This document shows, piece after piece, positions 1 through 8,559 of a stretch of 64,000 nucleotides of DNA. The stretch is from contig NZ_SNXC01000009.1 of NCBI RefSeq assembly GCF_004362145.1, forward strand, positions 609,823 through 673,822, read 5' to 3'. The stretch comes from Marinomonas balearica (GTDB lineage Bacteria; Pseudomonadota; Gammaproteobacteria; Pseudomonadales; Marinomonadaceae). A program made the translations under genes and the position numbers. How positions within the stretch are numbered: position 1 is the first letter of the stretch; every line of letters begins with the position of its first letter. Below the pieces are notes generated by a model that was not told the DNA's origin, did no database searches, and was given only the letters and a program-made list of their open reading frames with translations.

Positions 1-470
1 TGCCGATGGATGCTCACCCCATCTATGGGAATAATGCGGGTCTTGCGGCCTCATTAGGTTTGAACGAACTTGAGTCTCTGGAGCAAGGTAAGCCGTTGGC
101 TGAGTCTATTGGTTTAGTGGGAAAGTTGCCCGACTCAGAGTGTTGCGCTGTATTTAAAGAACGTATCGAAAAAGCGGTTGGACGCGATGTTCTTTTTGAG
201 AAAACGAGTGATGCTTTGGTCCAGCGTGTGGCATTGTGTACAGGTGGAGCTCAAGGATATATAACAAAGGCAGTGGAGTTAGGCGCGGATGTATTTATCA
301 CGGGTGAGGTGTCTGAAAAAACGATCCACGAAGCACGTGAGTTAGGGATACATTTTGTTGCGGCAGGTCATCACGCGACAGAGCGCTTTGGTCCAATTGG
401 AATGGCAAAGTTTATTTCTGAAGAGCTCGGCATAAACGCAGAGTTTGTAGACATTGATAACCCAGCTTAG
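1..470 (+). CDS. NIF3/YbgI-family dinuclear metal-centre protein, C-terminal part (5' end outside window)
   Basis: The reading frame is open from the window edge, so this is the 3' part of a gene. The visible residues start with a PMDAHP.YGNN motif typical of NIF3 (GTP cyclohydrolase I type 2-like/YbgI) proteins. The C-terminal half has the family pattern CTGGAQGY, DVFITGEVSEKT and a late AAGHHATERFG stretch, whose His and Glu are metal ligands in the family. The ATG at position 6 lies inside the conserved core and is not the true start. The biochemical role of the family is poorly settled (metal-dependent hydrolase-like). The gene is followed by a strong terminator. Confidence 0.85.
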   Translation, partial: PMDAHPIYGNNAGLAASLGLNELESLEQGKPLAESIGLVGKLPDSECCAVFKERIEKAVGRDVLFEKTSDALVQRVALCTGGAQGYITKAVELGADVFITGEVSEKTIHEARELGIHFVAAGHHATERFGPIGMAKFISEELGINAEFVDIDNPA

Positions 471-492
471 TGGTTATGGGGATTTAACGGTC

Positions 493-520
493 AAAAAAAG
501 AGGCATTCGCCTCTTTTTTT
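493..520 (+). terminator. Rho-independent terminator
   Basis: A perfect 12-bp stem (A-run plus GAGGC / GCCTC plus T-run) encloses an ATTC loop. It lies 23 bp after the NIF3-family stop. Because both flanks are A/T runs it can also serve the convergent zapG gene. Confidence 0.85.
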
Positions 521-551
521 ATTTGTCTCTTTCTATTTGTACATGTTCGCG

Positions 552-998
552 CTAAACGCTTCTTGTTGGTTCTAGTTCAGAAGACTTAGTTTTTAATCCG
601 TAGCCCTCTGTTAACATTCCTTCAGAGCGTTCCTCTTTAGAGGCGTAATCTTTTGGTGGTTGCGCGACAACAGGAATCTCTTCGTCAGGCTCAGAGGATT
701 TAGGTTGAGCTGAAATCGTAGTGGCGCTTAAGTGCTCAGCTCCAGTGGTTATACTCTTGCGAAGCTCTGATACGCGCTTTTCTAGCATGATCAGTTGTTC
801 ATTGGTTGCTGTGAAATAGTCATCTACCATGACTTGCTTGCGATCGAGTTCTTGCTGTATCGAATTAACAGTAAGTCCTTGCGACGTTGCGCGATTTTGT
901 GCGCCTTTTTGTGAAATGTTTTTTGCAATTATTGCAACGATAAAGCCTAAAGCGGCCCCAGTTAAAAATACGATGATATCGAAAACTTCTAAGTTCAT
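552..998 (-). CDS. zapG: YhcB/ZapG family inner-membrane protein (DUF1043)
   Basis: 148 aa. One N-terminal transmembrane segment (about residues 8-25, with a GAALGFIVAII core) is followed by a coiled-coil region with the family QQELDRKQ...DYF....EL pattern and a low-complexity hydrophilic tail. DUF1043 proteins (YhcB, renamed ZapG) link cell division with envelope growth. The neighbouring divergent gene is zapE (yhcM), the same pairing as in E. coli, which supports the call. The start is the ATG at 998, preceded on the minus strand by a GGGAGTAA ribosome site. Confidence 0.85.
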   Translation of the reverse strand: MNLEVFDIIVFLTGAALGFIVAIIAKNISQKGAQNRATSQGLTVNSIQQELDRKQVMVDDYFTATNEQLIMLEKRVSELRKSITTGAEHLSATTISAQPKSSEPDEEIPVVAQPPKDYASKEERSEGMLTEGYGLKTKSSELEPTRSV

Positions 999-1124
999 GA
1001 CTTACTCCCAAAAATCATTAAGTAGATTATAGCCGAATTGGAGTCCGGGTAGTACAGATAAAGCTTTAGTTTACGTATGATTTTGTTAGAATTTATACCT
1101 TCATCAAATCAATGATATAGAATA

Positions 1125-2234
1125 ATGACTCCTTTATCTCGCTACAAAGAAGACCTTACCCGTCCGGATTTTAATTATGATCCAGCTCAAGAAGAAGCTG
1201 TTGAAGCATTGCAAGAGCTGTTTGACAGACTTGTAAACAAACCAAAAGTAAAGCGTGACAAAGGAGCAGGCCTATTTGGACTGTTTAAGAAAAAGCAGCC
1301 TGAAATAAAGGTGGAGACAGGTCTCTATTTTTGGGGCGGTGTGGGTCGAGGAAAGACCTATTTAATGGATTCCTTCTTTGAGTGTTTACCTACAGAGCGC
1401 AAACTTAGACTCCACTTTCACCGTTTTATGCAAATGGTTCATCAAGAACTTCGTAAGCTAGAGGATACAAAAAATCCTCTAGAGGTCGTTGGGAAGCAGA
1501 TATCAGAGAAAGCGGAAGTGCTTTGTTTCGACGAGTTTTTCGTTACTGATATTACCGATGCGATGATTCTAGCGGGCTTGCTCGAGCAGCTCTTCCTAAA
1601 CGGAACTGTTTTGGTCGCGACGTCTAATATAGAGCCGGATGGGCTATATATAAATGGCCTTCAGCGCGCTCGGTTCCTACCCGCAATTGATTTAGTTAAT
1701 AAGCATACTCGCGTATTAAATGTTGATGGCGGTGTGGATTATCGCTTGCGAACTTTGAAGCAGGCGAAGTTGTATCACTTCCCATTAGGGGAGTCAGCGA
1801 CCTCATCGCTAGAAGAGCGCTTTAAAAGTTTGGCGCCGAATAGTGGCAGTACAGAAGAAGGTGGGGCCATTGAAATTGAGGGGAGAGACATACCTCTGAT
1901 CAAGAGTTGTGAAGATGTTGCTTGGTTTGACATCAAAGCTTTGTGTGATGGGCCTCGTAGCCAAGTGGATTACATCGAAATTGCGAAGCTATATTCGACC
2001 ATCATTATTTCTGATTTGCCTCAGTTTGACGTTGCGCGTGAAGATATGGCTCGTCGCTTTATCAATCTAGTTGATGAGTTCTATGACCGTCACGTAAAAG
2101 TTATTTTCTCCGCCGAGGTCGCGATACCAGACATTTATCAGGGAACTCGTTTGTCATTTGAATATGATAGGACGGTTTCTAGATTGTTAGAGATGCAATC
2201 TGAAGAATATTTGTCGTTAGAACATAGGCCGTAA
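1125..2234 (+). CDS. zapE: Cell division protein ZapE (AFG1-like ATPase)
   Basis: 369 aa, the usual size for ZapE/YhcM. Walker A is WGGVGRGKT (about residues 69-77), Walker B is LCFDEFFV (about 133-140), and the AFG1 signature HFHRFMQ lies between them. ZapE is a Z-ring-associated P-loop ATPase that acts late in constriction under stress. It differs from the E. coli protein by a lysine-rich insert near residues 40-60 (VKRDKGAGLFGLFKKKQ). It is divergent from zapG with a 126-bp shared intergenic region. Confidence 0.93.
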   Translation: MTPLSRYKEDLTRPDFNYDPAQEEAVEALQELFDRLVNKPKVKRDKGAGLFGLFKKKQPEIKVETGLYFWGGVGRGKTYLMDSFFECLPTERKLRLHFHRFMQMVHQELRKLEDTKNPLEVVGKQISEKAEVLCFDEFFVTDITDAMILAGLLEQLFLNGTVLVATSNIEPDGLYINGLQRARFLPAIDLVNKHTRVLNVDGGVDYRLRTLKQAKLYHFPLGESATSSLEERFKSLAPNSGSTEEGGAIEIEGRDIPLIKSCEDVAWFDIKALCDGPRSQVDYIEIAKLYSTIIISDLPQFDVAREDMARRFINLVDEFYDRHVKVIFSAEVAIPDIYQGTRLSFEYDRTVSRLLEMQSEEYLSLEHRP

Positions 2235-2306
2235 CGGTCTTGTGTTAACGGCTTGCTTTAATATAAGTGGAAATAAACGGGATATGGGGCTTTTTCTTAA
2301 AAGGGC

Positions 2307-2335
2307 TTTCTAATGCTGCGTATTTTGAGTATAAT
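2307..2335 (+). promoter_or_regulatory. Probable promoter of rplM-rpsI
   Basis: A consensus -10 box TATAAT lies at 2330-2335, with a weak -35 (TTTCTA, 2307-2312) at 17-bp spacing. About 100 nt of leader follow before the rplM ATG. The position fits the ribosomal operon; the -35 is poor, so the call rests mainly on the -10. Confidence 0.5.
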
Positions 2336-2443
2336 TCGCACCGCTTATTTTTGAGCACGGTAAGTTAGTGAAACATTCAATTCACTAACCAATAATAATA
2401 GGTATTGACATGCTACAAGCATGTATATAACAGGGTTTTTTTA

Positions 2444-2872
2444 ATGAAAACTTTTACAGCTAAACCTGCTGAAGTTCGCCGCGACTGGTTCGTGGTTGAT
2501 GCTGATGGCAAAACTCTAGGTCGCTTGGCTACCGAAATCGCTCGCCGTCTACGCGGTAAGCATAAAGCTGAATACACTCCGCACGTTGACACTGGTGATT
2601 ACATCGTTGTTATCAATGCAGAGAAAGTACGCGTTACTGGTAACAAAGCAGCTGCGAAACAATACTACCGTCACACTGGTTACCCAGGTGGCTTGCGTTC
2701 AATGAATTTCGAGAAGTTGATTGATCACGCTCCTGAGCGTGTTCTTGAACTTGCCGTTAAAGGTATGTTGCCAAAAGGCCCTCTAGGCCGTGCAATGCAC
2801 AAGAAAATGAAAGTGTATGCTGGTACTGAGCACCCACACACTGCTCAACAGCCTCAAGAACTTAACATTTAA
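2444..2872 (+). CDS. rplM: 50S ribosomal protein L13
   Basis: 142 aa, the same length as E. coli L13, beginning [11 protein letters not shown]. Conserved L13 stretches include [24 protein letters not shown] and [11 protein letters not shown]. An in-frame ATG at 2405 would add 13 atypical residues, so 2444 is the start. The gene is directly followed (14 bp) by rpsI, the standard L13-S9 operon. Assembles early into the 50S subunit. Confidence 0.98.
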   Translation: MKTFTAKPAEVRRDWFVVDADGKTLGRLATEIARRLRGKHKAEYTPHVDTGDYIVVINAEKVRVTGNKAAAKQYYRHTGYPGGLRSMNFEKLIDHAPERVLELAVKGMLPKGPLGRAMHKKMKVYAGTEHPHTAQQPQELNI

Positions 2873-2886
2873 TACGGAAGGTCAAT

Positions 2887-3279
2887 ATGTCTGCTACTCA
2901 ATACTACGGTACAGGTCGTCGCAAAACGTCTACCGCTCGTGTGTTCCTTAAAGCCGGTTCTGGTAACCTAGTTATCAACAACCGTTCTATTGATCAGTAC
3001 TTCGGTCGTGAAACTGCTCGCATGGTTGTTCGTCAGCCACTTGAGCTTGTTGAAGCAACTGAAAAGTTTGACGTTTTCATCACTGTTAAAGGTGGTGGTA
3101 TTTCTGGTCAAGCTGGTGCGATCCGTCACGGTATCACTCGTGCGCTAATGCAATATGACGAAACTCTACGTCGCACTCTACGTTCTGCAGGTTACGTTAC
3201 TCGTGACTCTCGTGCAGTTGAGCGTAAGAAAGTTGGTCTACGTAAAGCTCGTCGTCGTCCTCAGTTCTCTAAGCGTTAA
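2887..3279 (+). CDS. rpsI: 30S ribosomal protein S9
   Basis: 130 aa with the S9 signatures [15 protein letters not shown] near the N-terminus and [14 protein letters not shown] in the middle, plus the basic C-terminal tail ending in QFSKR that reaches the P-site tRNA. Ribosome site GGAAGGT lies upstream. Second gene of the rplM-rpsI operon, closed by the terminator just downstream. Confidence 0.98.
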   Translation: MSATQYYGTGRRKTSTARVFLKAGSGNLVINNRSIDQYFGRETARMVVRQPLELVEATEKFDVFITVKGGGISGQAGAIRHGITRALMQYDETLRRTLRSAGYVTRDSRAVERKKVGLRKARRRPQFSKR

Positions 3280-3303
3280 TATTTTCGCTTTCGAATTTCG
3301 AAC

Positions 3304-3333
3304 AAACGCCTGCAATTGCAGGCGTTTTTTTTT
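3304..3333 (+). terminator. Terminator of rplM-rpsI
   Basis: 10-bp stem AAACGCCTGC / GCAGGCGTTT with an AATT loop, followed by a run of T. Starts 25 bp after the rpsI stop. Confidence 0.9.
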
Positions 3334-3490
3334 GCTCTTTTTTTAGTGAATGATGATTTTTGAATCATGAGTTGTATCATTCTTAGTGGTAGGAAGTGAG
3401 TGTTGGGCAAATTGAGGCGTTTGAGTACAGTAGTATCCAGTATATAATTCAGACGGAATATTTTTTCATGGAGAATGGAGTTGATTAGTC

Positions 3491-4090
3491 GTGTCTCGAC
3501 ATTTAAAACAATCTTCGCGTAGGCGTTTTTTAGTTGGGGCTACGGGTGTCATGGGGGCTGCGGGTGTCGTAGGGGTCGCCACTCCTTTTGTTTGTTCATT
3601 AGCTCCGAATGAAAAAGCAAAACAAGTTCGGGCGCCAATAAAAGTCGACGTTTCCAAAATCGAGGTCGGCGCAATGGTTACGGTTGCTTGGAACGGTTTA
3701 CCTATATGGATTCTAAAGCGAGATAAGCAAAGTCTATTGTCGCTTAAAAAACATGAGGCATTGCTTGCCGACCCCGACTCAATCGATTCGATTCAGCCCA
3801 AAAATACAAAAAACACTTTTCGATCTGTTCGCTCTGATATCGCTGTTTATATCGGTCTATGTACTCATTTGGGGTGTACGCCTAAGTATCGTCCTGAATT
3901 GTCGCCAATTGATCTAGGCGAAAATTGGCATGGAGGTTTTTTTTGCCCGTGTCATGGATCTAAGTTTGATCTCGCAGGTAGGGTGTACAAAAATGTGCCC
4001 GCACCAACTAACTTAGAAATACCGCCTTACCGCTTTATTGATAACGATCTTCTTGAAATTGGGTATCGTGAGGAGAGTGAAGGTGTTTAA
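3491..4090 (+). CDS. petA: Ubiquinol-cytochrome c reductase, Rieske iron-sulfur subunit
   Basis: 199 aa, GTG start. The N-terminus carries a twin-arginine signal (SSRRRFLVGATG) that serves as the membrane anchor. The [2Fe-2S] ligand motifs are CTHLGC (about residues 123-128) and CPCHGS (about 153-158), with the usual Rieske C-terminal Pro loop. This subunit passes electrons from ubiquinol to cytochrome c1 in the bc1 complex. It is first in petABC and overlaps petB by 8 bp. Confidence 0.96.
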   Translation: MSRHLKQSSRRRFLVGATGVMGAAGVVGVATPFVCSLAPNEKAKQVRAPIKVDVSKIEVGAMVTVAWNGLPIWILKRDKQSLLSLKKHEALLADPDSIDSIQPKNTKNTFRSVRSDIAVYIGLCTHLGCTPKYRPELSPIDLGENWHGGFFCPCHGSKFDLAGRVYKNVPAPTNLEIPPYRFIDNDLLEIGYREESEGV

Positions 4091-5312
4091 TGCTTTAATG
4101 AATTGGTTTGATCAGCGCCTTCCTATATTGTCTTTTTTGCGTAAGCATCTTTCCTGTTATTTTGTGCCGAAGAATCTCAATTTCTTATACGTGTTTGGAA
4201 TATTTGCATTGGTTATGTGTTTTAGCCAGCTGATAACGGGAATATGGCTGGCGATGAGTTATACGCCGACGACGAGCGAGGCATTTGAGTCAATCCAATA
4301 TATTATGCGGGATGTGAATTTTGGATGGCTTATTCGGCATATGCATACAACGGGGGCTTCATTTTTATTTGCGATTTTATACGTTCATATTTTCAAAGCC
4401 ATGTTATATGGCTCCTATCAAAAACCGCGTGAATTAGTTTGGTTATTCGGTTGGCTGTTATTTGCTTTGTTTTCAGCTGAGGCATTTACTGGCTATTTGC
4501 TTCCATGGGGGCAAATGTCTTACTGGGGAGCACAGGTAATAACCTCCTTGTTCGAAGTGATTCCATTTGTAGGAGACAGCATTGCTCAGTGGGTGAGAGG
4601 TGACTATACGGTTTCAGAAATAACCTTGAAGCGGTTCTTTGCATTGCATGTTATTGGCTTTCCAGTGTTGATAGGGTTGTTGTTATTTCTTCATATCAGC
4701 TCATTGCATCATGTGGGGTCAAATAACCCTAAAGGTGTTGATATAGCGTTAAAGTTGGATGGTAAGGGGAAGCCTTTAGATGCTATTCCATTTCACCCTT
4801 ATTATACGGTAAAGGATTTATTTTATGTTTTGTTAATGCTTGGGTTGTTTGCTGCTGTCGTATTGTATGTGCCCGATTTTTGGGGGTATTTTATCGAATC
4901 AGATAACGCGCTTCCCGCTAATATTTTAAGCACGCCTGATCACATTGCACCGTTGTGGTATTTTGCGCCATTTTATTCTATTTTGCGGGCAGTGACTTAC
5001 CCTCTTTTTGGTATAGAAGCTCGGTTCTGGGGGGCTATGCTGATGTACCTTTCGATCTTCTTGCTTGCATTGTTGCCGTGGCTTGATCGAAGTCCCGTCA
5101 AGTCTTTGCGTTATAAGGGTAAGGTAAGTAAGTTTATGTTTGGATTATTCGTTATAAGCTTCGTCTCGTTAGGTGTCTGTGGTGTTATGGCGATGAATGC
5201 TACAGCGTTATTCATTGCTCAAGTATCCTCACTGATCTACTTTTCGTATTTTTTATTGATGCCTTGGTTTACGAAATTTGAACAGTGCCAAAATGTGCCG
5301 GACAGGGTTTAG
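4083..5312 (+). CDS. petB: Ubiquinol-cytochrome c reductase, cytochrome b subunit
   Basis: About 409 aa from the GTG at 4083, chosen because a GAGGAG ribosome site lies 7 nt upstream and the N-terminus then matches the family (FNALMNWFDQRLP). Multi-span membrane protein with cytochrome b landmarks: WLIRHMHTTGASF, GYLLPWGQMSYWGAQV and the haem-binding His region LHISSLHH. PEWYF, the common Qo-site motif, is here PLWYF (about residue 291). Translationally coupled to petA; the ORF extends upstream into petA without a better start. Confidence 0.95.
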   Translation: MFNALMNWFDQRLPILSFLRKHLSCYFVPKNLNFLYVFGIFALVMCFSQLITGIWLAMSYTPTTSEAFESIQYIMRDVNFGWLIRHMHTTGASFLFAILYVHIFKAMLYGSYQKPRELVWLFGWLLFALFSAEAFTGYLLPWGQMSYWGAQVITSLFEVIPFVGDSIAQWVRGDYTVSEITLKRFFALHVIGFPVLIGLLLFLHISSLHHVGSNNPKGVDIALKLDGKGKPLDAIPFHPYYTVKDLFYVLLMLGLFAAVVLYVPDFWGYFIESDNALPANILSTPDHIAPLWYFAPFYSILRAVTYPLFGIEARFWGAMLMYLSIFLLALLPWLDRSPVKSLRYKGKVSKFMFGLFVISFVSLGVCGVMAMNATALFIAQVSSLIYFSYFLLMPWFTKFEQCQNVPDRV

Positions 5313-5316
5313 TTGC

Positions 5317-6087
5317 GTGAAGGTATTAGACGATAGTGCAGTACGTTTTGTTGGTAACATATTTCTGCTTATGGGGTTGATGCTTTTTTCGTCTGTTGGT
5401 TTGGCGAGTCAAGCTAAGCCTTATTATATTGGTGAATATGAAAAAAACACCGATCGAGATTCGATAGAACGCGGTTTTGTAACTTATATGCAATTCTGTG
5501 CGAGCTGTCATAAATCAGAGTATGTCAGGCATCGACGAATTTCTGCTGATTTGGAGATTCCTTGGGAAGAGTATAAAGAAAAGTGGCTAGGTGGTGCGGG
5601 TAATTTACCAGTATTTCTTTCTAATTCTTGGACGTCAGACACTGCAAAAGAAGTTTTTGGTGTTGTCCCCCCTGATTTGAGCCTCATAGCGGCTCAAAAA
5701 AGTCCTGATTGGTTGTATCGCTATCTTCATTCGTTTTATGCCGACAGCAGTCAGCCTCTAGGGAGTAATAACCTATTGGCTCCTAATGTAAAGATGCCGA
5801 ATGTTTTAGCCTTCATGCAAGGTGTAATTGAGAAGCAGAGTTGTGTGAATGGTGATCAGAAAGGAGCTGATCAATGTATTACTTTGGTTAAAACAGAGCA
5901 AGGGGTCATGGAAGATCACGAGTTTAGTGCAGCTATTCAGGATTTGACCAACTTTTTTGTCTACTTAAGTGAACCTAGTCGATTAGAAGCTGAATTGCTG
6001 GCGCCAAAAGTGTTACTATTCATATTAGTTTTTTGTTTGATCGCTTATCTGCTCAAGCGCGAGTTTTGGAAGGATATTCCTAAGTAA
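5317..6087 (+). CDS. petC: Ubiquinol-cytochrome c reductase, cytochrome c1 subunit
   Basis: About 256 aa from a GTG at 5317, just after the petB stop. That start gives a normal signal peptide (hydrophobic NIFLLMGLMLFSSVGLAS) before the mature domain. The haem c motif is FCASCHKSEY; the likely axial Met is in KMPNVLA; a C-terminal transmembrane anchor (VLLFILVFCLIAYLL) ends in KREFWKD. An in-frame ATG at 5278 inside petB is less likely. Completes the bc1 operon. Confidence 0.93.
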   Translation: MKVLDDSAVRFVGNIFLLMGLMLFSSVGLASQAKPYYIGEYEKNTDRDSIERGFVTYMQFCASCHKSEYVRHRRISADLEIPWEEYKEKWLGGAGNLPVFLSNSWTSDTAKEVFGVVPPDLSLIAAQKSPDWLYRYLHSFYADSSQPLGSNNLLAPNVKMPNVLAFMQGVIEKQSCVNGDQKGADQCITLVKTEQGVMEDHEFSAAIQDLTNFFVYLSEPSRLEAELLAPKVLLFILVFCLIAYLLKREFWKDIPK

Positions 6088-6182
6088 AAACTTTGTATGC
6101 GCTTTTTGTGTGGGAAGGCTTGAATAAATTGTTTTGTGTCCCAATTAAAGGGATTCCATTGGTTTTTATATAGGGGTTTTAC

Positions 6183-6815
6183 ATGGGTGTGATAGCCAAA
6201 CGCTCTTCCATGACATTTTTCTCTGACGGAGAAGATCATTATAGCCATCGTGTGCGCATTGTTTTAGCTGAAAAAGCGGTAACAGTGGAAATTATTGACG
6301 TTGACCCTTTCAACAAACCTGATGAGCTTGTGGAAGTTACACCTTACAACGAACTTCCAGCATTGGTTGATCGTGATTTGTCTCTATATGAGCCAAATGT
6401 AATGATGGAATACTTAGATGAGCGCTTTCCTCATCCGCCACTTCTGCCAGTATACCCAGTTGCACGAGGTGAAAGCCGTCTTTACATGTATCGCATCCAA
6501 CGTGATTGGGCGGTTCTTGTTGATCTAATTTTGACAAGTAAGAGTAAAGAGGCGGTAGAAAAAGCTCAAAAGGAGCTTCGTGAAAGCCTAATTAATGTTT
6601 CTCCTATTTTTGAAGAGAAGCCTTACTTTATGAGTGATGAGTTCACAATGGTTGATTGCTGCCTTGCTCCAATCTTGTGGCGCTTGCCTGTACTAGGTGT
6701 TGATATTCCTCAAGAGCAAGCGAAAGGTTTATACAAATATATGGACCTTGTGTTTTCTCGAGAGTCTTTCAAAGAAAGCTTGTCTGAAGCTGAACAAGAA
6801 ATGCGTCTAGACTAG
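6183..6815 (+). CDS. sspA: Stringent starvation protein A
   Basis: 210 aa, glutathione S-transferase-like fold without the catalytic Cys/Ser arrangement: N-terminal thioredoxin-like domain ([23 protein letters not shown] at NELPAL) and helical C-terminal domain. SspA is an RNA polymerase-associated regulator in stationary phase and stress. Position after petABC and before sspB is conserved in many gammaproteobacteria. ATG start at 6183; an internal ATG at 6210 is possible and would remove nine residues. Confidence 0.95.
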   Translation: MGVIAKRSSMTFFSDGEDHYSHRVRIVLAEKAVTVEIIDVDPFNKPDELVEVTPYNELPALVDRDLSLYEPNVMMEYLDERFPHPPLLPVYPVARGESRLYMYRIQRDWAVLVDLILTSKSKEAVEKAQKELRESLINVSPIFEEKPYFMSDEFTMVDCCLAPILWRLPVLGVDIPQEQAKGLYKYMDLVFSRESFKESLSEAEQEMRLD

Positions 6816-6840
6816 TCGTTTTCAAATTCTTTATATTTGT

Positions 6841-6866
6841 AAAAGGGGCTTATGGCCCCTTTTTTG
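6841..6866 (+). terminator. Terminator/attenuator between sspA and sspB
   Basis: 9-bp stem AAAAGGGGC / GCCCCTTTT, loop TTATG, then T and GTT. It lies between two genes usually co-transcribed, so it may act as a partial terminator; sspB starts 17 bp later. Confidence 0.75.
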
Positions 6867-6882
6867 TTACAGAGGTTAAAGT

Positions 6883-7263
6883 ATGATTCCAAAGCGCTCG
6901 TATTTATTGAATGCAACATATGAGTGGATAGCTGACAACAACATGACGCCTTTTTTGTTGGTGGATGCTGAGCATGAAAAAGCGGTTGTTCCACAAGAGT
7001 TTGTTCAGGATGGCCAGATAGTGCTGAATATTAGCATGTCTGCTGTACGAAACTTGCTTATGGATAAGGCTGGAGTTAGCTTTGAGGCACGATTTGGCGG
7101 CAAGCCAATGCAAGTGTATGTTCCTATTGAGGCATCGTTAGCGCTCTATGCGAAAGAGAGTGGTGACGGGCTTGTGTTCCCAGAAGAAGTGTTTGTTACG
7201 GAAGAGCCTGAACCTGAACCACCTAAACCTGAGAAGGGTTTTCAGCTTAAAGTTGTGAAGTAA
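6883..7263 (+). CDS. sspB: ClpXP protease specificity-enhancing factor SspB
   Basis: 126 aa. The N-terminal substrate-binding domain (YLLNATYEWIADN, TPFLLVDA, LNIS..AVRNL, FGGKP..VYVP) tethers ssrA-tagged proteins. An acidic Pro-rich linker (EEPEPEPPKPEK) leads to the C-terminal ClpX-docking motif LKVVK. Shorter than the 165-aa E. coli protein only in the linker. Ribosome site AGAGG upstream. Delivers substrates to ClpXP in the cytoplasm. Confidence 0.95.
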   Translation: MIPKRSYLLNATYEWIADNNMTPFLLVDAEHEKAVVPQEFVQDGQIVLNISMSAVRNLLMDKAGVSFEARFGGKPMQVYVPIEASLALYAKESGDGLVFPEEVFVTEEPEPEPPKPEKGFQLKVVK

Positions 7264-7276
7264 TAAAGCCAACAAT

Positions 7277-7307
7277 AAAAAAGCTCAGCAATGCTGAGCT
7301 TTTTTAT
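7277..7307. terminator. Bidirectional terminator between sspB and cysK
   Basis: 13-bp stem AAAAAAGCTCAGC / GCTGAGCTTTTTT with an AAT loop, A/T runs on both sides. Serves the convergent sspB and cysK. Confidence 0.88.
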
Positions 7308-7330
7308 GTCGCCAGTTTTTGGTTAACCGA

Positions 7331-8296
7331 CTATTGTACCAATTCGTTGTCGGAAAATTCGCCTTCAAACAGGGCAGTTGAAAGGTAGCGTTCACCCGAA
7401 TCTGGCAAGATAACAACTATTTTTTTGTCAGAGAACTCCTCTGACTTAGCTAGCTTTTCCGCTGCTGCAACGGCTGCGCCACATGAAATACCACAAAGGA
7501 TGCCTTCTTCTTTCATTAGACGTTTTGCCATTTCAATTGCATCTTCGTTTGAGACTTGCTCAACGCGATCGACCATTGATAAATCCAGATTCTTTGGAAT
7601 GAAGCCTGCACCAATACCTTGAATCTTATGCGGCGCAGGAGTCGGATCTTCACCGTTAAGCGTTTGTGTGATGATAGGTGATGCAGTTGGCTCAACAGCA
7701 ACGCTGGTAATGGCTTTTCCTTGGGTGTTTTTAATGTATCGGCTTATTCCTGTAATCGTTCCGCCTGTACCAACGCCAGAAACAAGTACATCAATTTCTC
7801 CATCTGTATCTTTCCAGATTTCGGGCCCTGTCGTTTTTTCATGGATTTCTGGGTTGGCAGGGTTATCGAATTGCTGTAACAACACAAAATTCGGGTCTTC
7901 CGCTATTTCTTTTGCTTTTTCTATCGCGCCTTTCATACCTTTAGCGGGTTCTGTGAGCACTATGTTTGCGCCTAACGCTTTCATCACCTGACGACGCTCA
8001 AGGCTCATACTAGACGGCATGGTAATCGTAATGGGGTAGCCGCGAGCTGCTGCGACGAAACATAGCGCGATACCCGTATTACCACTGGAAGGTTCAACGA
8101 GAGATTTTCCTTCTGTTAAGACGCCTCTTTTTTCAGCATCCCAAACCATGTTTGCACCGATTCGACACTTTACAGAGAAGGCTGGGTTTCTCGATTCGAG
8201 TTTGGCCCAAATGTTTCCATTTCCGATACGGTTCAATTTTACAAGCGGTGTGTCGCCAATGGTTAGCGAGTTGTCATTAAAAACTTTTTCAGACAT
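7331..8296 (-). CDS. cysK: Cysteine synthase A (O-acetylserine sulfhydrylase)
   Basis: 321 aa from the ATG at 8296, which has an AGAGGA ribosome site; upstream codons that keep the frame open to 8389 do not look like CysK. The PLP-binding Lys is in FSVKCRIG (residue 43), the phosphate loop is GVGTGGT and the substrate loop PSSGNTG. Ends near the family DSGERYLST motif. Makes cysteine from O-acetylserine and sulfide. Type CysK rather than CysM because of the [14 protein letters not shown] signature. Divergent from hrpA. Confidence 0.94.
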   Translation of the reverse strand: MSEKVFNDNSLTIGDTPLVKLNRIGNGNIWAKLESRNPAFSVKCRIGANMVWDAEKRGVLTEGKSLVEPSSGNTGIALCFVAAARGYPITITMPSSMSLERRQVMKALGANIVLTEPAKGMKGAIEKAKEIAEDPNFVLLQQFDNPANPEIHEKTTGPEIWKDTDGEIDVLVSGVGTGGTITGISRYIKNTQGKAITSVAVEPTASPIITQTLNGEDPTPAPHKIQGIGAGFIPKNLDLSMVDRVEQVSNEDAIEMAKRLMKEEGILCGISCGAAVAAAEKLAKSEEFSDKKIVVILPDSGERYLSTALFEGEFSDNELVQ

Positions 8297-8559
8297 GGCC
8301 TTTTTCCTCTGTATGTTTGTTCTCATTATGATGGGGTAGGTCGGAGTATTTTCAATCCAACGTAATGATAAAAATAAGCAAATAGTCAAAAATTACACTT
8401 GTGTAAATGACCTTAGAACGGCTTTTTGTTTAAGAGCTGCGCATAACCGACGTTCCGCTATCCCGTCTGCTCGCTAAATCAGGTAGAATATTGGTTAATT
8501 ACAGTTACTTATAAAGGGCGCATTAAACGTGCGTACTTTTATGATATTAGGGTCTAGCA

